NCBI GenBank assembly: GCA_913043285.1
Contig: CAJWML010000003.1
Coordinates: 252,840-316,839, forward strand
DNA: 64,000 nt
Direction of reading: 5' to 3'
Source of the DNA: CAKZNE01 sp002695025
GTDB taxonomy: Bacteria > Bacteroidota > Bacteroidia > Flavobacteriales > Schleiferiaceae
Part shown: one piece after another, positions 36,306-44,553 of the stretch
Layout: each line of letters starts with the position of its first letter
How positions within the stretch are numbered: position 1 is the stretch's first letter
Made by a program: the position numbers and the translations under genes
Notes under the pieces: model-generated
Databases searched by the model: none
Seen by the model: the letters and a program-made list of their open reading frames with translations, nothing else
Told to the model about the DNA's origin: nothing

Positions 36306-36929
36306 TTAGATCCTGGAAAAATATGTAAGATCCGGAATAATAGTAACTTCCGGTTTATCTTCAAAAAAATCGGCCCATCCGTCAAACTGGGTATAGCGCG
36401 TCATAAAAGTAAAATGGGCATCCACCAATTGAGCGGTTTCATAATCCACCTTGCTATCGCCAACGTACAGACATGGCTGTTGTATGGGAATCTTTTTTAT
36501 ATGTTCCTTTTTAGAGACGGGGCCTCCGTAAATTCCCTTAAAAAAGGACGTGATATTATTTTTTTCGAACAGCGCCTTAACCTCATGCTCAGCGCCCCCG
36601 GATAAAGCCCAAACCGGCATTTGTGCAGAGGTTTCCATCAGGAAATTCCTTGCTCCGGGCGTCATGTCCACGGTCATCAGCGTTTGCTGATTTAATTCAT
36701 TATAGCGGTTTAAAAGAGATTGTGATATTTCGGTTCCCTCACCAAAGTATTTCTCGATCTTGATCTCGCGAGGCAAACCATTGTGAAATATGAAATAGGA
36801 CAGAAATTCCTCCAGCTTTTCTCCTTCAGCATACTCACTGGCTGCCTTCCTGATATTATCATGCTTGAGCGTATTGGAGTCAAACAATACCCCATCCACA
36901 TCCAGAATAACACTGCTATAGCCTTTCAC
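36306..36929 (-). CDS. HAD-superfamily phosphatase
   Basis: A 207-residue HAD hydrolase. VILDVDGVLFDSN (residues 7-19) holds the nucleophile, WALSGGAEHEV motif II and LYVGDSKVDYETA motif IV. It would remove phosphate from a small metabolite. Start is GTG at 36929, directly at the stop of the upstream gene. In a CMP-acid pathway such a phosphatase would act before cytidylyl transfer, as in Kdo and sialic acid routes; this link is inference from position. Confidence 0.82.
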   Translation of the reverse strand: MKGYSSVILDVDGVLFDSNTLKHDNIRKAASEYAEGEKLEEFLSYFIFHNGLPREIKIEKYFGEGTEISQSLLNRYNELNQQTLMTVDMTPGARNFLMETSAQMPVWALSGGAEHEVKALFEKNNITSFFKGIYGGPVSKKEHIKKIPIQQPCLYVGDSKVDYETAQLVDAHFTFMTRYTQFDGWADFFEDKPEVTIIPDLTYFSRI

Positions 36930-38336
36930 CTATTTCGCGATTCTTTTCAGTATAGTGGCAATATTTTCTGCAAAGCGCTGAGTGGCCCGTCCGTCATTTT
37001 TATAACATTCCATTTCCACCACCTTTTGTCGCTCCATTTCGTGTAACTTCGGATCTTTCAGGTAATTTTCGATAGCTTCTTTCAGGTTTTCCAGGTTGGT
37101 TGTTACTGTAGAACCACCAAAGGATACGAATTTTGCCAGGTGGATGTATTCCAGCAAGCGTCTGGCGGATTTCCATTTGGGGAATTTCTCCAGATCAAAA
37201 GCGGTTAAAACCACTGGCCTGTTCAGGTAGGCTGCTTCAATGGCAATGGTTGAACCGGAATTTAAACATACCGATGCCCCGTTGATGAGATTGGAAAGCT
37301 TGATCATATCATCATGCTTCATATACCATGTAAGCAAGCTGTTCTCCGCATCCGGCAAATCCAGGACTACCCTTTTGGAAGGTAGCTTTTGCAACCTTCC
37401 CAGCCAGCTTTGATCGGAACGGTTGGCCATTAGATTAGCCATGTGTGGCCGCACGATCAATTGCATATCATCCCCAAAGCTGTTGCTTTCCACTTCCTTC
37501 GCCAACCATTCTACAATGTCAATTTCATTGGGGGCAAAGTACGAGGCTGACATGGTAAAGAAGAGATAGGGCTTACTACTGTCCAGCCCCATTTGTTGCA
37601 ACAGGTCCGGTATTTTCAATACTCCTTCCCGTACCCGGGCGTGAATATCAAAATGAGTGACCCCGGTATTGAATATCTCGGAATCCTGGACATTGTAGTA
37701 TTCTTTTAATTCCTGGTTCATCACCGGTCCCCACGTTAAATAGGAATCACCCAATACCGGGAAAATACCTTTGGAGGTTATATTGTCCCAACTCAGGATA
37801 TAGATGGAGCGATGAATGCCCAACCTGCGTGCAGCTTCCAGCAGGCATATCTCCATTTCATCAACCGGCCGGGTAGAGATGATAATATCCGGGTTTATTT
37901 CCTTTAATATCCTGGCCGCATCAGGTTTAAAGTAACCCTTGGCTTCCATTTTGGTAAACGCCTTTCGCGCACCCGGCAAAACACGGAGAAAAGCTCCCAG
38001 GTAATAGTATAAATGATTAGGTAAACGCCTTTTTAACGAGTTTTTGTTAGAACGGGTACGCCAGAGGTGTTTCTCCCATAGAGCGGGATTTTTACGGATA
38101 TTCTGATGCACATGGGACCTGAGGATACCGCGATGCTCATCGGAACGGTCCATACTATAATCGTAAACATGAATGGAAGCACCCTCACTCTCAACGGTGG
38201 TCCTGAGTGCTTCAACCGCTTCAGGTTTGGCCACCACATGAACATCTGCTGTCTTGCTAAGCTCACCCAGCAGGCCCGTTTGCAATGCGCCCCGGGCAGT
38301 ATGACCGTGAGAAATTATGTAAACAATTTTTTGCAT
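36930..38336 (-). CDS. GT-B-fold glycosyl- or glycerophosphotransferase-like protein
   Basis: A 468-residue protein. The C-terminal half has LIVRPHMANLMANR (about 300-315) and NGASVCLNSGSTIAIEAAYLNRPVVL (about 365-390), the pattern of CDP-glycerol glycerophosphotransferases and related GT-B enzymes, in which His in the RPH motif and Ser in the SGST region contact the donor pyrophosphate. An N-terminal hydrophobic-basic stretch may bind membrane. It could use a CMP- or CDP-linked donor from the neighbouring cassette. The precise family is uncertain. Confidence 0.6.
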   Translation of the reverse strand: MQKIVYIISHGHTARGALQTGLLGELSKTADVHVVAKPEAVEALRTTVESEGASIHVYDYSMDRSDEHRGILRSHVHQNIRKNPALWEKHLWRTRSNKNSLKRRLPNHLYYYLGAFLRVLPGARKAFTKMEAKGYFKPDAARILKEINPDIIISTRPVDEMEICLLEAARRLGIHRSIYILSWDNITSKGIFPVLGDSYLTWGPVMNQELKEYYNVQDSEIFNTGVTHFDIHARVREGVLKIPDLLQQMGLDSSKPYLFFTMSASYFAPNEIDIVEWLAKEVESNSFGDDMQLIVRPHMANLMANRSDQSWLGRLQKLPSKRVVLDLPDAENSLLTWYMKHDDMIKLSNLINGASVCLNSGSTIAIEAAYLNRPVVLTAFDLEKFPKWKSARRLLEYIHLAKFVSFGGSTVTTNLENLKEAIENYLKDPKLHEMERQKVVEMECYKNDGRATQRFAENIATILKRIAK

Positions 38337-38370
38337 TCCTCGCTGATTCGTGTGTTTTAGTTTCTCCAGA

Positions 38371-39309
38371 TTAAACGCCCTTCCCTAAAAGGCCTATCCT
38401 CCTTTTTGGAAAGTTAAACCGTATAAAAAGCTCCAAAAGCCGGTATCGCATATTAAGAGGATATTGTTTTTGAAGAAAGCTTACCCCCTTTAGTGCCGCA
38501 GCTTTATCCACACCAAACTTGTATACTCTTATAATACTACCCAACATCTTATGGGCCAAGGCTTTCCTGGTAGTTTTGTCAACCTTATCAAAGTATTTGG
38601 GCCACATTTTCAGATGTGAGCGGTGGATAAAGGCATTTTTAGCCTGGGAAATAGAGCCTGATCTTCTCCGGTATTTCACAAAGGACTGAGAGGAAAAACG
38701 TATCTCATAATTGAGAATCAGACGTATCCACATATCCACATCTTCCGTAAAGAGATTCTGATCATATCCCCCTACCTCGCGGACACAGCTCATACGCATC
38801 ATAACGGACGGAGCCGGAATGAACTGCTTTCGCAAAAAGGTGGTCAAATCCACTTTTCCGGAAGGCATAGCCTTCAGGTTAAAGCCTTTCTTTCCCAAAA
38901 AACTATCATTTAGAAGACGGTCATCTTCATCTATCTCGGACATATCACTGTAGACCAGTGCACAGTTGTCACCGGCCTCCTCCAATATCCTGACCTGCTC
39001 AAATAAGCGGTTATCCTCCCAGAGGTCGTCTGCTATACCGGTTAAGTATTTACCTTCTGCCAGCTCATTAAATTCTTGCACAGTGGCTACCAGGCCTTTA
39101 TTTTTCTCATGCTTGATGAAGGTACAGGAATACTCGTTTTCTTCAATCCACTTATTGATCACTTCCACCGAATTGTCAGTAGATGCATCATCAATAATGA
39201 TGTGCTGAACATTGGGATATTTTTGGACCTTTACGCTTTCCAGTGCCGGAATCACAAATTTCCCGGTATTGTAAACCGCTGTACGAACCGTAACAAGAGG
39301 GTACTCCAT
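38371..39309 (-). CDS. Glycosyltransferase family 2
   Basis: A 312-residue GT2 protein. The GT-A domain begins PLVTVRTAVYNTGKF, with IIIDDASTDNS (about residues 36-46) and the metal-binding acidic cluster GIADDLWE (about 91-98); FTEDVDMWIRL supplies the likely catalytic base region. There is no clear membrane helix. Its start lies 4 bases before the acetyltransferase stop in the transcript order. Donor and acceptor unknown. Confidence 0.87.
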   Translation of the reverse strand: MEYPLVTVRTAVYNTGKFVIPALESVKVQKYPNVQHIIIDDASTDNSVEVINKWIEENEYSCTFIKHEKNKGLVATVQEFNELAEGKYLTGIADDLWEDNRLFEQVRILEEAGDNCALVYSDMSEIDEDDRLLNDSFLGKKGFNLKAMPSGKVDLTTFLRKQFIPAPSVMMRMSCVREVGGYDQNLFTEDVDMWIRLILNYEIRFSSQSFVKYRRRSGSISQAKNAFIHRSHLKMWPKYFDKVDKTTRKALAHKMLGSIIRVYKFGVDKAAALKGVSFLQKQYPLNMRYRLLELFIRFNFPKRRIGLLGKGV

Positions 39310-39313
39310 AAAC

Positions 39314-39883
39314 CTAAATATCCCGGATTAATTTGGCGGGATTACCACCGATTATAGAATTGGAAGGAAAGGATCTGGTTACCACCGATCCGGCTGCGAT
39401 AACGGAATTCTCACCTATTTCCACTCCCTTAAGAATGATAACATTGGCGCCTATAAACACATTATCGCCCAGTATTACGGTTGAGGCCTGGGGCCTTTCC
39501 CTTCTTCGGTCAGGATCCAGCATGTGTCCATCCGAATTGGAACAATAGAAATTAGGCCCGATCAGGCAATTTGCACCAATCCGGATCTCCGCATTACCGC
39601 AAAAAAGGCTGGCATTATTATTCAGTATCGTATTTTTTCCAAAGTTTATCTGGCTATCGGAAGATTCAAGCCTGATCTGGATGTAGCCGGAATAGAAATA
39701 GGGAGAATCCCTGAAGCCCAGTTTTACGTTCTCCGCAAACCGTAGTTTCCCTCCCTTCCCGATCTTGATAAGAGTAGGCTGGTTAATAAGCGGAGAACCT
39801 TCGTAACCATGATCACTCATAGCTCGATAGGCTTTCTTCTTAAAACCGAACAGGTATCTATACAGTGTACGCGTTAATGACAT
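39314..39883 (-). CDS. Hexapeptide-repeat acyltransferase
   Basis: A 189-residue left-handed beta-helix acetyltransferase of the maltose/serine acetyltransferase type. Hexapeptide repeats run from about residue 60, with the likely catalytic histidine in SDGHMLD and the ending VIAAGSVVTRSFPSNSIIGGNPAKLI. It overlaps the FdtB-like gene by 26 bases, so it could be the N-acetyltransferase that finishes dTDP-3-acetamido-3,6-dideoxyhexose synthesis, or it could O-acetylate the polymer. Confidence 0.8.
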   Translation of the reverse strand: MSLTRTLYRYLFGFKKKAYRAMSDHGYEGSPLINQPTLIKIGKGGKLRFAENVKLGFRDSPYFYSGYIQIRLESSDSQINFGKNTILNNNASLFCGNAEIRIGANCLIGPNFYCSNSDGHMLDPDRRRERPQASTVILGDNVFIGANVIILKGVEIGENSVIAAGSVVTRSFPSNSIIGGNPAKLIRDI

Positions 39884-40964
39884 CGATTACGTAATTAGTA
39901 TCCTGCGTTGTTTGTACCGGACTAATGGGTAAACTCACTACTTCGCGGTGAATCCTTTCGGATACCGGAAAACTCATATCCTTCATTTCTGTAAATGCCT
40001 CTTGTTTGTGGGGAGGTACGGGATAATGGATCAGGGTTTGTACACCTTTTTCATTCATATACTCTATAAACCTTTCCCGGTCTTTCACTTTGATCACAAA
40101 GAGATGGAATACGTGATCCTCTCCACCGGAGTAAAAAGGAAGTTCTACCAAATCGTTCTTTATTCCGTTAAGGTACTGGCGCGCTATTTCCCGCCTTTTG
40201 GCATTGTCTTCATCAAGGTTAAGCAGTTTATGGCGCAGGAATGCCGCCTGTAATTCATCCAAACGGCTGTTTACACCCTTGTACAGGTTGTAGTACTTTT
40301 TATGCGAACCGTAATTACGATAAGCTGAAATAACAGAGGCCAGCTCATCATCATCCGTTGTAATGGCTCCACCGTCTCCGATGCAGCCCAGATTTTTCCC
40401 GGGATAAAAGGAAAAGGCACTGGCATCCGCAATAGCCCCGGCTTTTTTCCCGTCTTTCATGTGTGCACCATGAGCCTGAGCCACATCGTCCAGTAACAGC
40501 AAGTTATGCTCTCCGGATAGCTTCAGCAAACCCTCCATATCACTTAACTGTCCATACAGGTGAACGGTAAAAATAGCCTTGGTTTTGGAGGTTATAGCTT
40601 CCGCTGCCCTGGAAGGATCCATATTAAAGGTGGCAGGATCCGGTTCCACCAGTACGGGTTTGAGGCCTGCATGGTAAACACCCAGTATAGTGGCAATATA
40701 GGTGTTGGAAGGTACCAAAACCTCATCCCCTTCCTTAAGCTTACCCAACTGCTTATACCCCTGCAATATTATAGTGATGGCATCCAGACCATTGGCCACC
40801 CCAACACAATGCCTGGCACCGCAATAGTCCGCAAATTCCCGCTCAAAACTCTCCAGGTTCTTCCCCAAAAGTACCCAGCCGCTGTCCACCAGTTCATCCA
40901 ATGACTTGTGGAAACTTTCCCGGTAAGGCTCATTGATGGCCTGCAGGTCTAAAAACTTTATCAT
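39858..40964 (-). CDS. fdtB: FdtB-like dTDP-3-keto-sugar aminotransferase
   Basis: A 368-residue DegT-family PLP enzyme. It starts IKFLDLQAINEPYRESF, has LLLDDVAQAHGA with the PLP aspartate and the Schiff-base lysine in FSFYPGKNLGCIGDGG. This subgroup (FdtB/QdtB) aminates C3 of dTDP-3-keto-6-deoxyhexoses. The partner 3,4-ketoisomerase FdtA lies at 43727-44146. The RmlA and RmlB enzymes needed to make the dTDP precursor are not in the window. Ends one base into the next gene. Confidence 0.83.
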   Translation of the reverse strand: MIKFLDLQAINEPYRESFHKSLDELVDSGWVLLGKNLESFEREFADYCGARHCVGVANGLDAITIILQGYKQLGKLKEGDEVLVPSNTYIATILGVYHAGLKPVLVEPDPATFNMDPSRAAEAITSKTKAIFTVHLYGQLSDMEGLLKLSGEHNLLLLDDVAQAHGAHMKDGKKAGAIADASAFSFYPGKNLGCIGDGGAITTDDDELASVISAYRNYGSHKKYYNLYKGVNSRLDELQAAFLRHKLLNLDEDNAKRREIARQYLNGIKNDLVELPFYSGGEDHVFHLFVIKVKDRERFIEYMNEKGVQTLIHYPVPPHKQEAFTEMKDMSFPVSERIHREVVSLPISPVQTTQDTNYVIDVINAYTV

Positions 40965-41800
40965 TATCTTGACTTTTGGTTATAAAGTTGGTGTAAAGGC
41001 TCAAACATTTGCCGGGCCAACTCCATTTCTTCTGGAGTAATCACATTGGCCCCTTTTTTATTCTTTTCATATCCGTCAACGGAGGGTATGCTGTTCAGAT
41101 CAACCTCCAGGAAACGGCTGAAGTCAAAATCCTGCGAAAGCCTGAAATACTCCAGCACCGGCTTAAGGGCTCTATTGGGGTCGGTCTTAAAAATATCGTA
41201 ATCCACTATTTTACCTGCATCAATATGTTTAAACAGGAAATAATTCCTCACCGCAATCAGGAAGGCGGTTTTTACGGTAAAGTTACCGGCCATTACCTCA
41301 TCAATATAGCCCTCAAAAAGAGCTGATAACTCCTTGTCTTCCTGTACGGATTGAACTACCTGTGAAAGAGCATCGGAATACCACTCCCCGTAAAATTCAT
41401 TCTTGATGCAGCTGTTCAATATCTGTTCGGGATGCCTCCAGATAGCCCATTGTTCAATTTCAGGGAAAGTACTCTTCACCCACCTCACTGAGAAATGGTT
41501 GATATTGGTAATAATAACGTGCAACTGCCCGGCTTTGAAGCTATTCTGCACCGAAGAAAACTTTTGATGCCATTGTGAGACAAAGTAGGAGCTATCTAAA
41601 ACCTCGTTCTGTAAATTCCTGAAAAAGGAAATATCCTCATCCGTTACTTTACGATCGTCCAGCAACTGGTACATCTTGTGACGGATTGGTCCGCTGTTAA
41701 AGGGCCGAAAAATAAGCTCAACCTGCGGGTGTGCGGCCAGCGTGCGTGAAATAGCTGAGGTTCCCGATCGGTCAAATCCGATCAATATGAAATTATTCAT
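40964..41800 (-). CDS. Second PAPS-dependent sulfotransferase-like protein
   Basis: A 278-residue protein from ATG 41800; the open frame extends 15 codons further, but the ATG start gives the 8-base overlap usual here and places the P-loop GFDRSGTS at residues 8-15, as expected. WAIWRHPEQILNSC (about 125-138) fits the 3'-phosphate binding segment with Arg and Ser. It is only distantly like the sulfotransferase at 21262. It probably sulfates a different position or residue of the polysaccharide, using PAPS from the cys genes. Acceptor unknown. Confidence 0.75.
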   Translation of the reverse strand: MNNFILIGFDRSGTSAISRTLAAHPQVELIFRPFNSGPIRHKMYQLLDDRKVTDEDISFFRNLQNEVLDSSYFVSQWHQKFSSVQNSFKAGQLHVIITNINHFSVRWVKSTFPEIEQWAIWRHPEQILNSCIKNEFYGEWYSDALSQVVQSVQEDKELSALFEGYIDEVMAGNFTVKTAFLIAVRNYFLFKHIDAGKIVDYDIFKTDPNRALKPVLEYFRLSQDFDFSRFLEVDLNSIPSVDGYEKNKKGANVITPEEMELARQMFEPLHQLYNQKSR

Positions 41801-42737
41801 TCGCCTGAGATCGATAGGATTGAAAAATATCGGCAAAAAGGTCAATGTGCGAGGTGGTGGTAAACTGATTCAAGGGCAAAAAGAAGGCCTCTTCGCCATA
41901 AAAAGCACTACACTGAACACCTCTCTCCCAGTAAAACGCTTTCAGCTTTTGTTTATCCACACCCTCCGGTAACCTGAAAAGGTAAACCCCCGGCACACTG
42001 CCGCTGTAACTCTCAAAAAAAGGTACACAACCCAGTTGTGTAAACACCTGGTTAAAATATTCCTGGCGGACTTTACGAATTTCGGTCCACTCCTCTATGC
42101 TGTTGAAGTAATAGCCCACTACATTCTCAACATAGTGGATCATTTCCGGGTCCTCATCATTGGGGAATTCCTGGTCAGCTACCAGGCAGCCTCCCAACTG
42201 AATTGGGAAAAATTTGGAAAAGCTTATCAATGCGTACTTCCCGATTGAGCCACACCTGGTACCGTCTGAGAAATAAGAGTTAAAGGAAAAGGCACAATCT
42301 TCAATCAGGTATTCCGGACTGGCAGGCGCATCCTGCAAGCGGTTATCCGGATATCCGAACTCATGGTTGGCTACCAATACATCTCCAGAATCCGTTCTAT
42401 CACGGTGCCACTTATTTTGTGCTTCAATGGTTTTGGTGACACAACTGCTGATGTAAAAATTATCGGAAGTGGTTTGGATCCGCACCGACAAAGGTGATGA
42501 AAGCTCTTGCCGGTACTGTTCAAGGGCCAGGTGCAAAGCTCTTCTGGCCCCGGAGGTGATCACCACTTTTTTACCCGGGTAACGCTCTTCCATCATTCCC
42601 CGCAGATCGAAAGAGTGTTTTCTATGAATCTCCGCATTATGAAAAATATCATCAGCCCGGAAAGGAATGATCAAAAAGGCCGGGTGATTATTGTCAATAT
42701 ACTTCGTAACAAAAGAATGAGCGGAAATCGTTTTCAA
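41793..42737 (-). CDS. Divergent DegT-like PLP-fold protein
   Basis: A 314-residue protein, shorter than usual aminotransferases. SGARRALHLALEQY (about 61-74), LIEDCAFSFNSYF with the PLP aspartate, and SIGKYALISFSKFFPIQLGG with a candidate Schiff-base lysine show a fold-type-I PLP enzyme of the DegT group. Large parts of the C-terminal domain are reduced. The start is TTG at 42737 with GAGG 7 bases upstream. It may make an amino sugar or have lost activity. It overlaps the sulfotransferase gene by 8 bases. Confidence 0.6.
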   Translation of the reverse strand: MKTISAHSFVTKYIDNNHPAFLIIPFRADDIFHNAEIHRKHSFDLRGMMEERYPGKKVVITSGARRALHLALEQYRQELSSPLSVRIQTTSDNFYISSCVTKTIEAQNKWHRDRTDSGDVLVANHEFGYPDNRLQDAPASPEYLIEDCAFSFNSYFSDGTRCGSIGKYALISFSKFFPIQLGGCLVADQEFPNDEDPEMIHYVENVVGYYFNSIEEWTEIRKVRQEYFNQVFTQLGCVPFFESYSGSVPGVYLFRLPEGVDKQKLKAFYWERGVQCSAFYGEEAFFLPLNQFTTTSHIDLFADIFQSYRSQANE

Positions 42738-42750
42738 ATCCTCAGCTTTT

Positions 42751-43722
42751 CTATAGCAGTTGATATGATTGGGTCTCTATCCTATAAAAATCATGCGAAT
42801 AGGTTCTGCCACCCATCCGTTCTTTCCAGGCCAGCAAGCCTGGATTTACGCTCTTCCCTCCATCTTCATTAGCCGTCCCGAAGTCAAAGAATCGCTGCTC
42901 TGCAAAATACTCATCCAGTAACTTTATAAAGAGCAAGTTGAGGGCTCCTTCCCTACGTCCCTCATCAGTAGCAGAAATGTATTGGCTATGCGCCACGGTT
43001 GGTGTTTCAAACATCACTGTGCCGGCCAATACCTGTTCATTGGTATCCACCGCTACAAACAGACGTATTTCCTTATTAAAGGCTTCCTTTAGCCGACTAA
43101 TTTCTTCCAGCGAATGCACGGGTTTTACCCCAAAGCGAGCTTCTAAATTAGGCTCCAGCACCTGCTTCCAAAAGCCTTTAAAATCATCACTCTCCCGGAT
43201 CATCACACCATTTTTTTCGGCTTTGCGGGCCTCACGCCTGATATTCCCTGCATAGGGTATGCGGCAATGATAGTCAACGGCAATAGCGGTATCCCTTCTA
43301 AAGAGGCTGGCTCCGGCCAAGAAGAGGCAATACTCGATCTCATCGGTTTGGAAAGTGTTGTAAAAGCGGGGAAAGTGTTTATAGGTAAGTTGCTTTACGC
43401 CAGCTTCATGGTAATAGCGCAGTACGCTTTTAAAGACTTCCATCTGTACCGGAAGCTTGGCTTCCTTCTTCATCATGAATCCACCGTAGGTAAGCCCCTG
43501 GTGCGAGACCACCTCATCAGTTCCTTTCTGGTTAGCCGGCAAACAGGCCAGCAAAGCATCCTTTTCATCAAAAACCATCACCGAATGATCCTGGAAACGG
43601 TCTTTATGATAATCCATAAAACTACGTTTGAATAAAAAAGTGGCATTCATAGCCGATGCAACAAAATCGTCCCATACGCCATTGTCTATCCCTGATTCAA
43701 ATCGCTTTACCCTCAGTTCCAT
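42751..43722 (-). CDS. FemAB/GNAT-like acyltransferase
   Basis: A 323-residue protein with the FemAB pattern: a central basic stretch (NIRREARKAEKNG, about 159-171) and a C-terminal FFDFGTANEDGGKSVNPGLLAWKERMGG. It is the fourth member of this group in the window (others at 294, 27181, 28200). Proteins of this kind are common in flavobacterial polysaccharide loci, where they may acylate amino sugars. It sits 4 bases from fdtA, so the amine of a 3-amino sugar is a possible acceptor (inference). Confidence 0.68.
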   Translation of the reverse strand: MELRVKRFESGIDNGVWDDFVASAMNATFLFKRSFMDYHKDRFQDHSVMVFDEKDALLACLPANQKGTDEVVSHQGLTYGGFMMKKEAKLPVQMEVFKSVLRYYHEAGVKQLTYKHFPRFYNTFQTDEIEYCLFLAGASLFRRDTAIAVDYHCRIPYAGNIRREARKAEKNGVMIRESDDFKGFWKQVLEPNLEARFGVKPVHSLEEISRLKEAFNKEIRLFVAVDTNEQVLAGTVMFETPTVAHSQYISATDEGRREGALNLLFIKLLDEYFAEQRFFDFGTANEDGGKSVNPGLLAWKERMGGRTYSHDFYRIETQSYQLL

Positions 43723-43726
43723 GGAT

Positions 43727-44146
43727 CTAGTGGTCCGTGTTTACGTATTGCTTATAGGATTCGTAATCCCGGATGTAATCTTTTTCGTCATAGGCATGTG
43801 AAGCCATGACCAGGCAAATAGCACCGGAGGAAAAATTAATTTCACTGGCCCAGATGCCAGGAGGTATATGCAGGCCAATGTATGGCCTGTTGAGCTGGAC
43901 CAAACGCTTGGTGTGGCCATCATCCAGTAACACTTCAAAAGCCCCGCTGGCCGCCACTAAAAACTGGTGGCATTCTTTATGGGCGTGGGCACCCCTTGAC
44001 TCTCCCCCTGGGATATCGTACAGGTAAAAAACCCTCTTCACATCAAACGGGATCTCGCGGCTGTTATTAACCGGTGTAATATTTCCTGCCCGGTTGGCAA
44101 TCCGGGGCAGGTGGATCATACTACAGTCAAAAACCGAAATTGTCAT
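43727..44146 (-). CDS. fdtA: FdtA-like dTDP-4-keto-6-deoxyhexose 3,4-ketoisomerase
   Basis: A 139-residue cupin of the FdtA/WxcM family. The paired catalytic histidines are in SRGAHAHKECHQ, and the ending YDEKDYIRDYESY is typical. It moves the keto group of dTDP-4-keto-6-deoxyglucose from C4 to C3, giving the substrate for FdtB (39858-40964). Lies between a FemAB-like gene and a second WxcM-family gene. Confidence 0.83.
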   Translation of the reverse strand: MTISVFDCSMIHLPRIANRAGNITPVNNSREIPFDVKRVFYLYDIPGGESRGAHAHKECHQFLVAASGAFEVLLDDGHTKRLVQLNRPYIGLHIPPGIWASEINFSSGAICLVMASHAYDEKDYIRDYESYKQYVNTDH

Positions 44147-44157
44147 TGAAGTATATT

Positions 44158-44553
44158 CTAGGAGTTAGATAAAAGGCTGTGATCCCTTATATAATCACTT
44201 TCATCGTAAAAAGTATTGGCCAGGGTCAGGGCACAGGTATTGGTGGCAAAGTTTTCCAGGTGCCGCCAGATGCCAGCAGGAATGTACAATCCGTAATAGG
44301 AACGGTTCAGGTGGTACTTCTCTTCGCTTCCGTCCGGCCTGGTGATAACTACATCAAAAGAACCGGAAAGGGCAATGATCACTTCATGCTGCATTTTATA
44401 GGCATGGCCACCCCTTATCTCACCCCCGGGTACATCATAGGTCCAGAATACCCGTTTTATATCAAAAGGTATATGATCATTGGTCTGCAAAAAGGTAAGG
44501 TTCCCCCTGGGATCCAATATTTTAGGTAATTCTATGATCTGTACATTATGCAT
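44158..44553 (-). CDS. WxcM/FdtA-family cupin, HAY variant
   Basis: A 131-residue cupin homologous to the adjacent FdtA-like protein. It has RGGHAYKMQHE where the neighbour has RGAHAHKECHQ, so one of the paired histidines is Tyr. The rest (GLYIPAGIWRHLENF, YDESDYIRD) is well kept. This variant form is common in Bacteroidota loci and may have a different product stereochemistry (Fuc3N versus Qui3N type) or a non-catalytic role. It overlaps the wzx gene by 8 bases. Confidence 0.72.
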   Translation of the reverse strand: MHNVQIIELPKILDPRGNLTFLQTNDHIPFDIKRVFWTYDVPGGEIRGGHAYKMQHEVIIALSGSFDVVITRPDGSEEKYHLNRSYYGLYIPAGIWRHLENFATNTCALTLANTFYDESDYIRDHSLLSNS

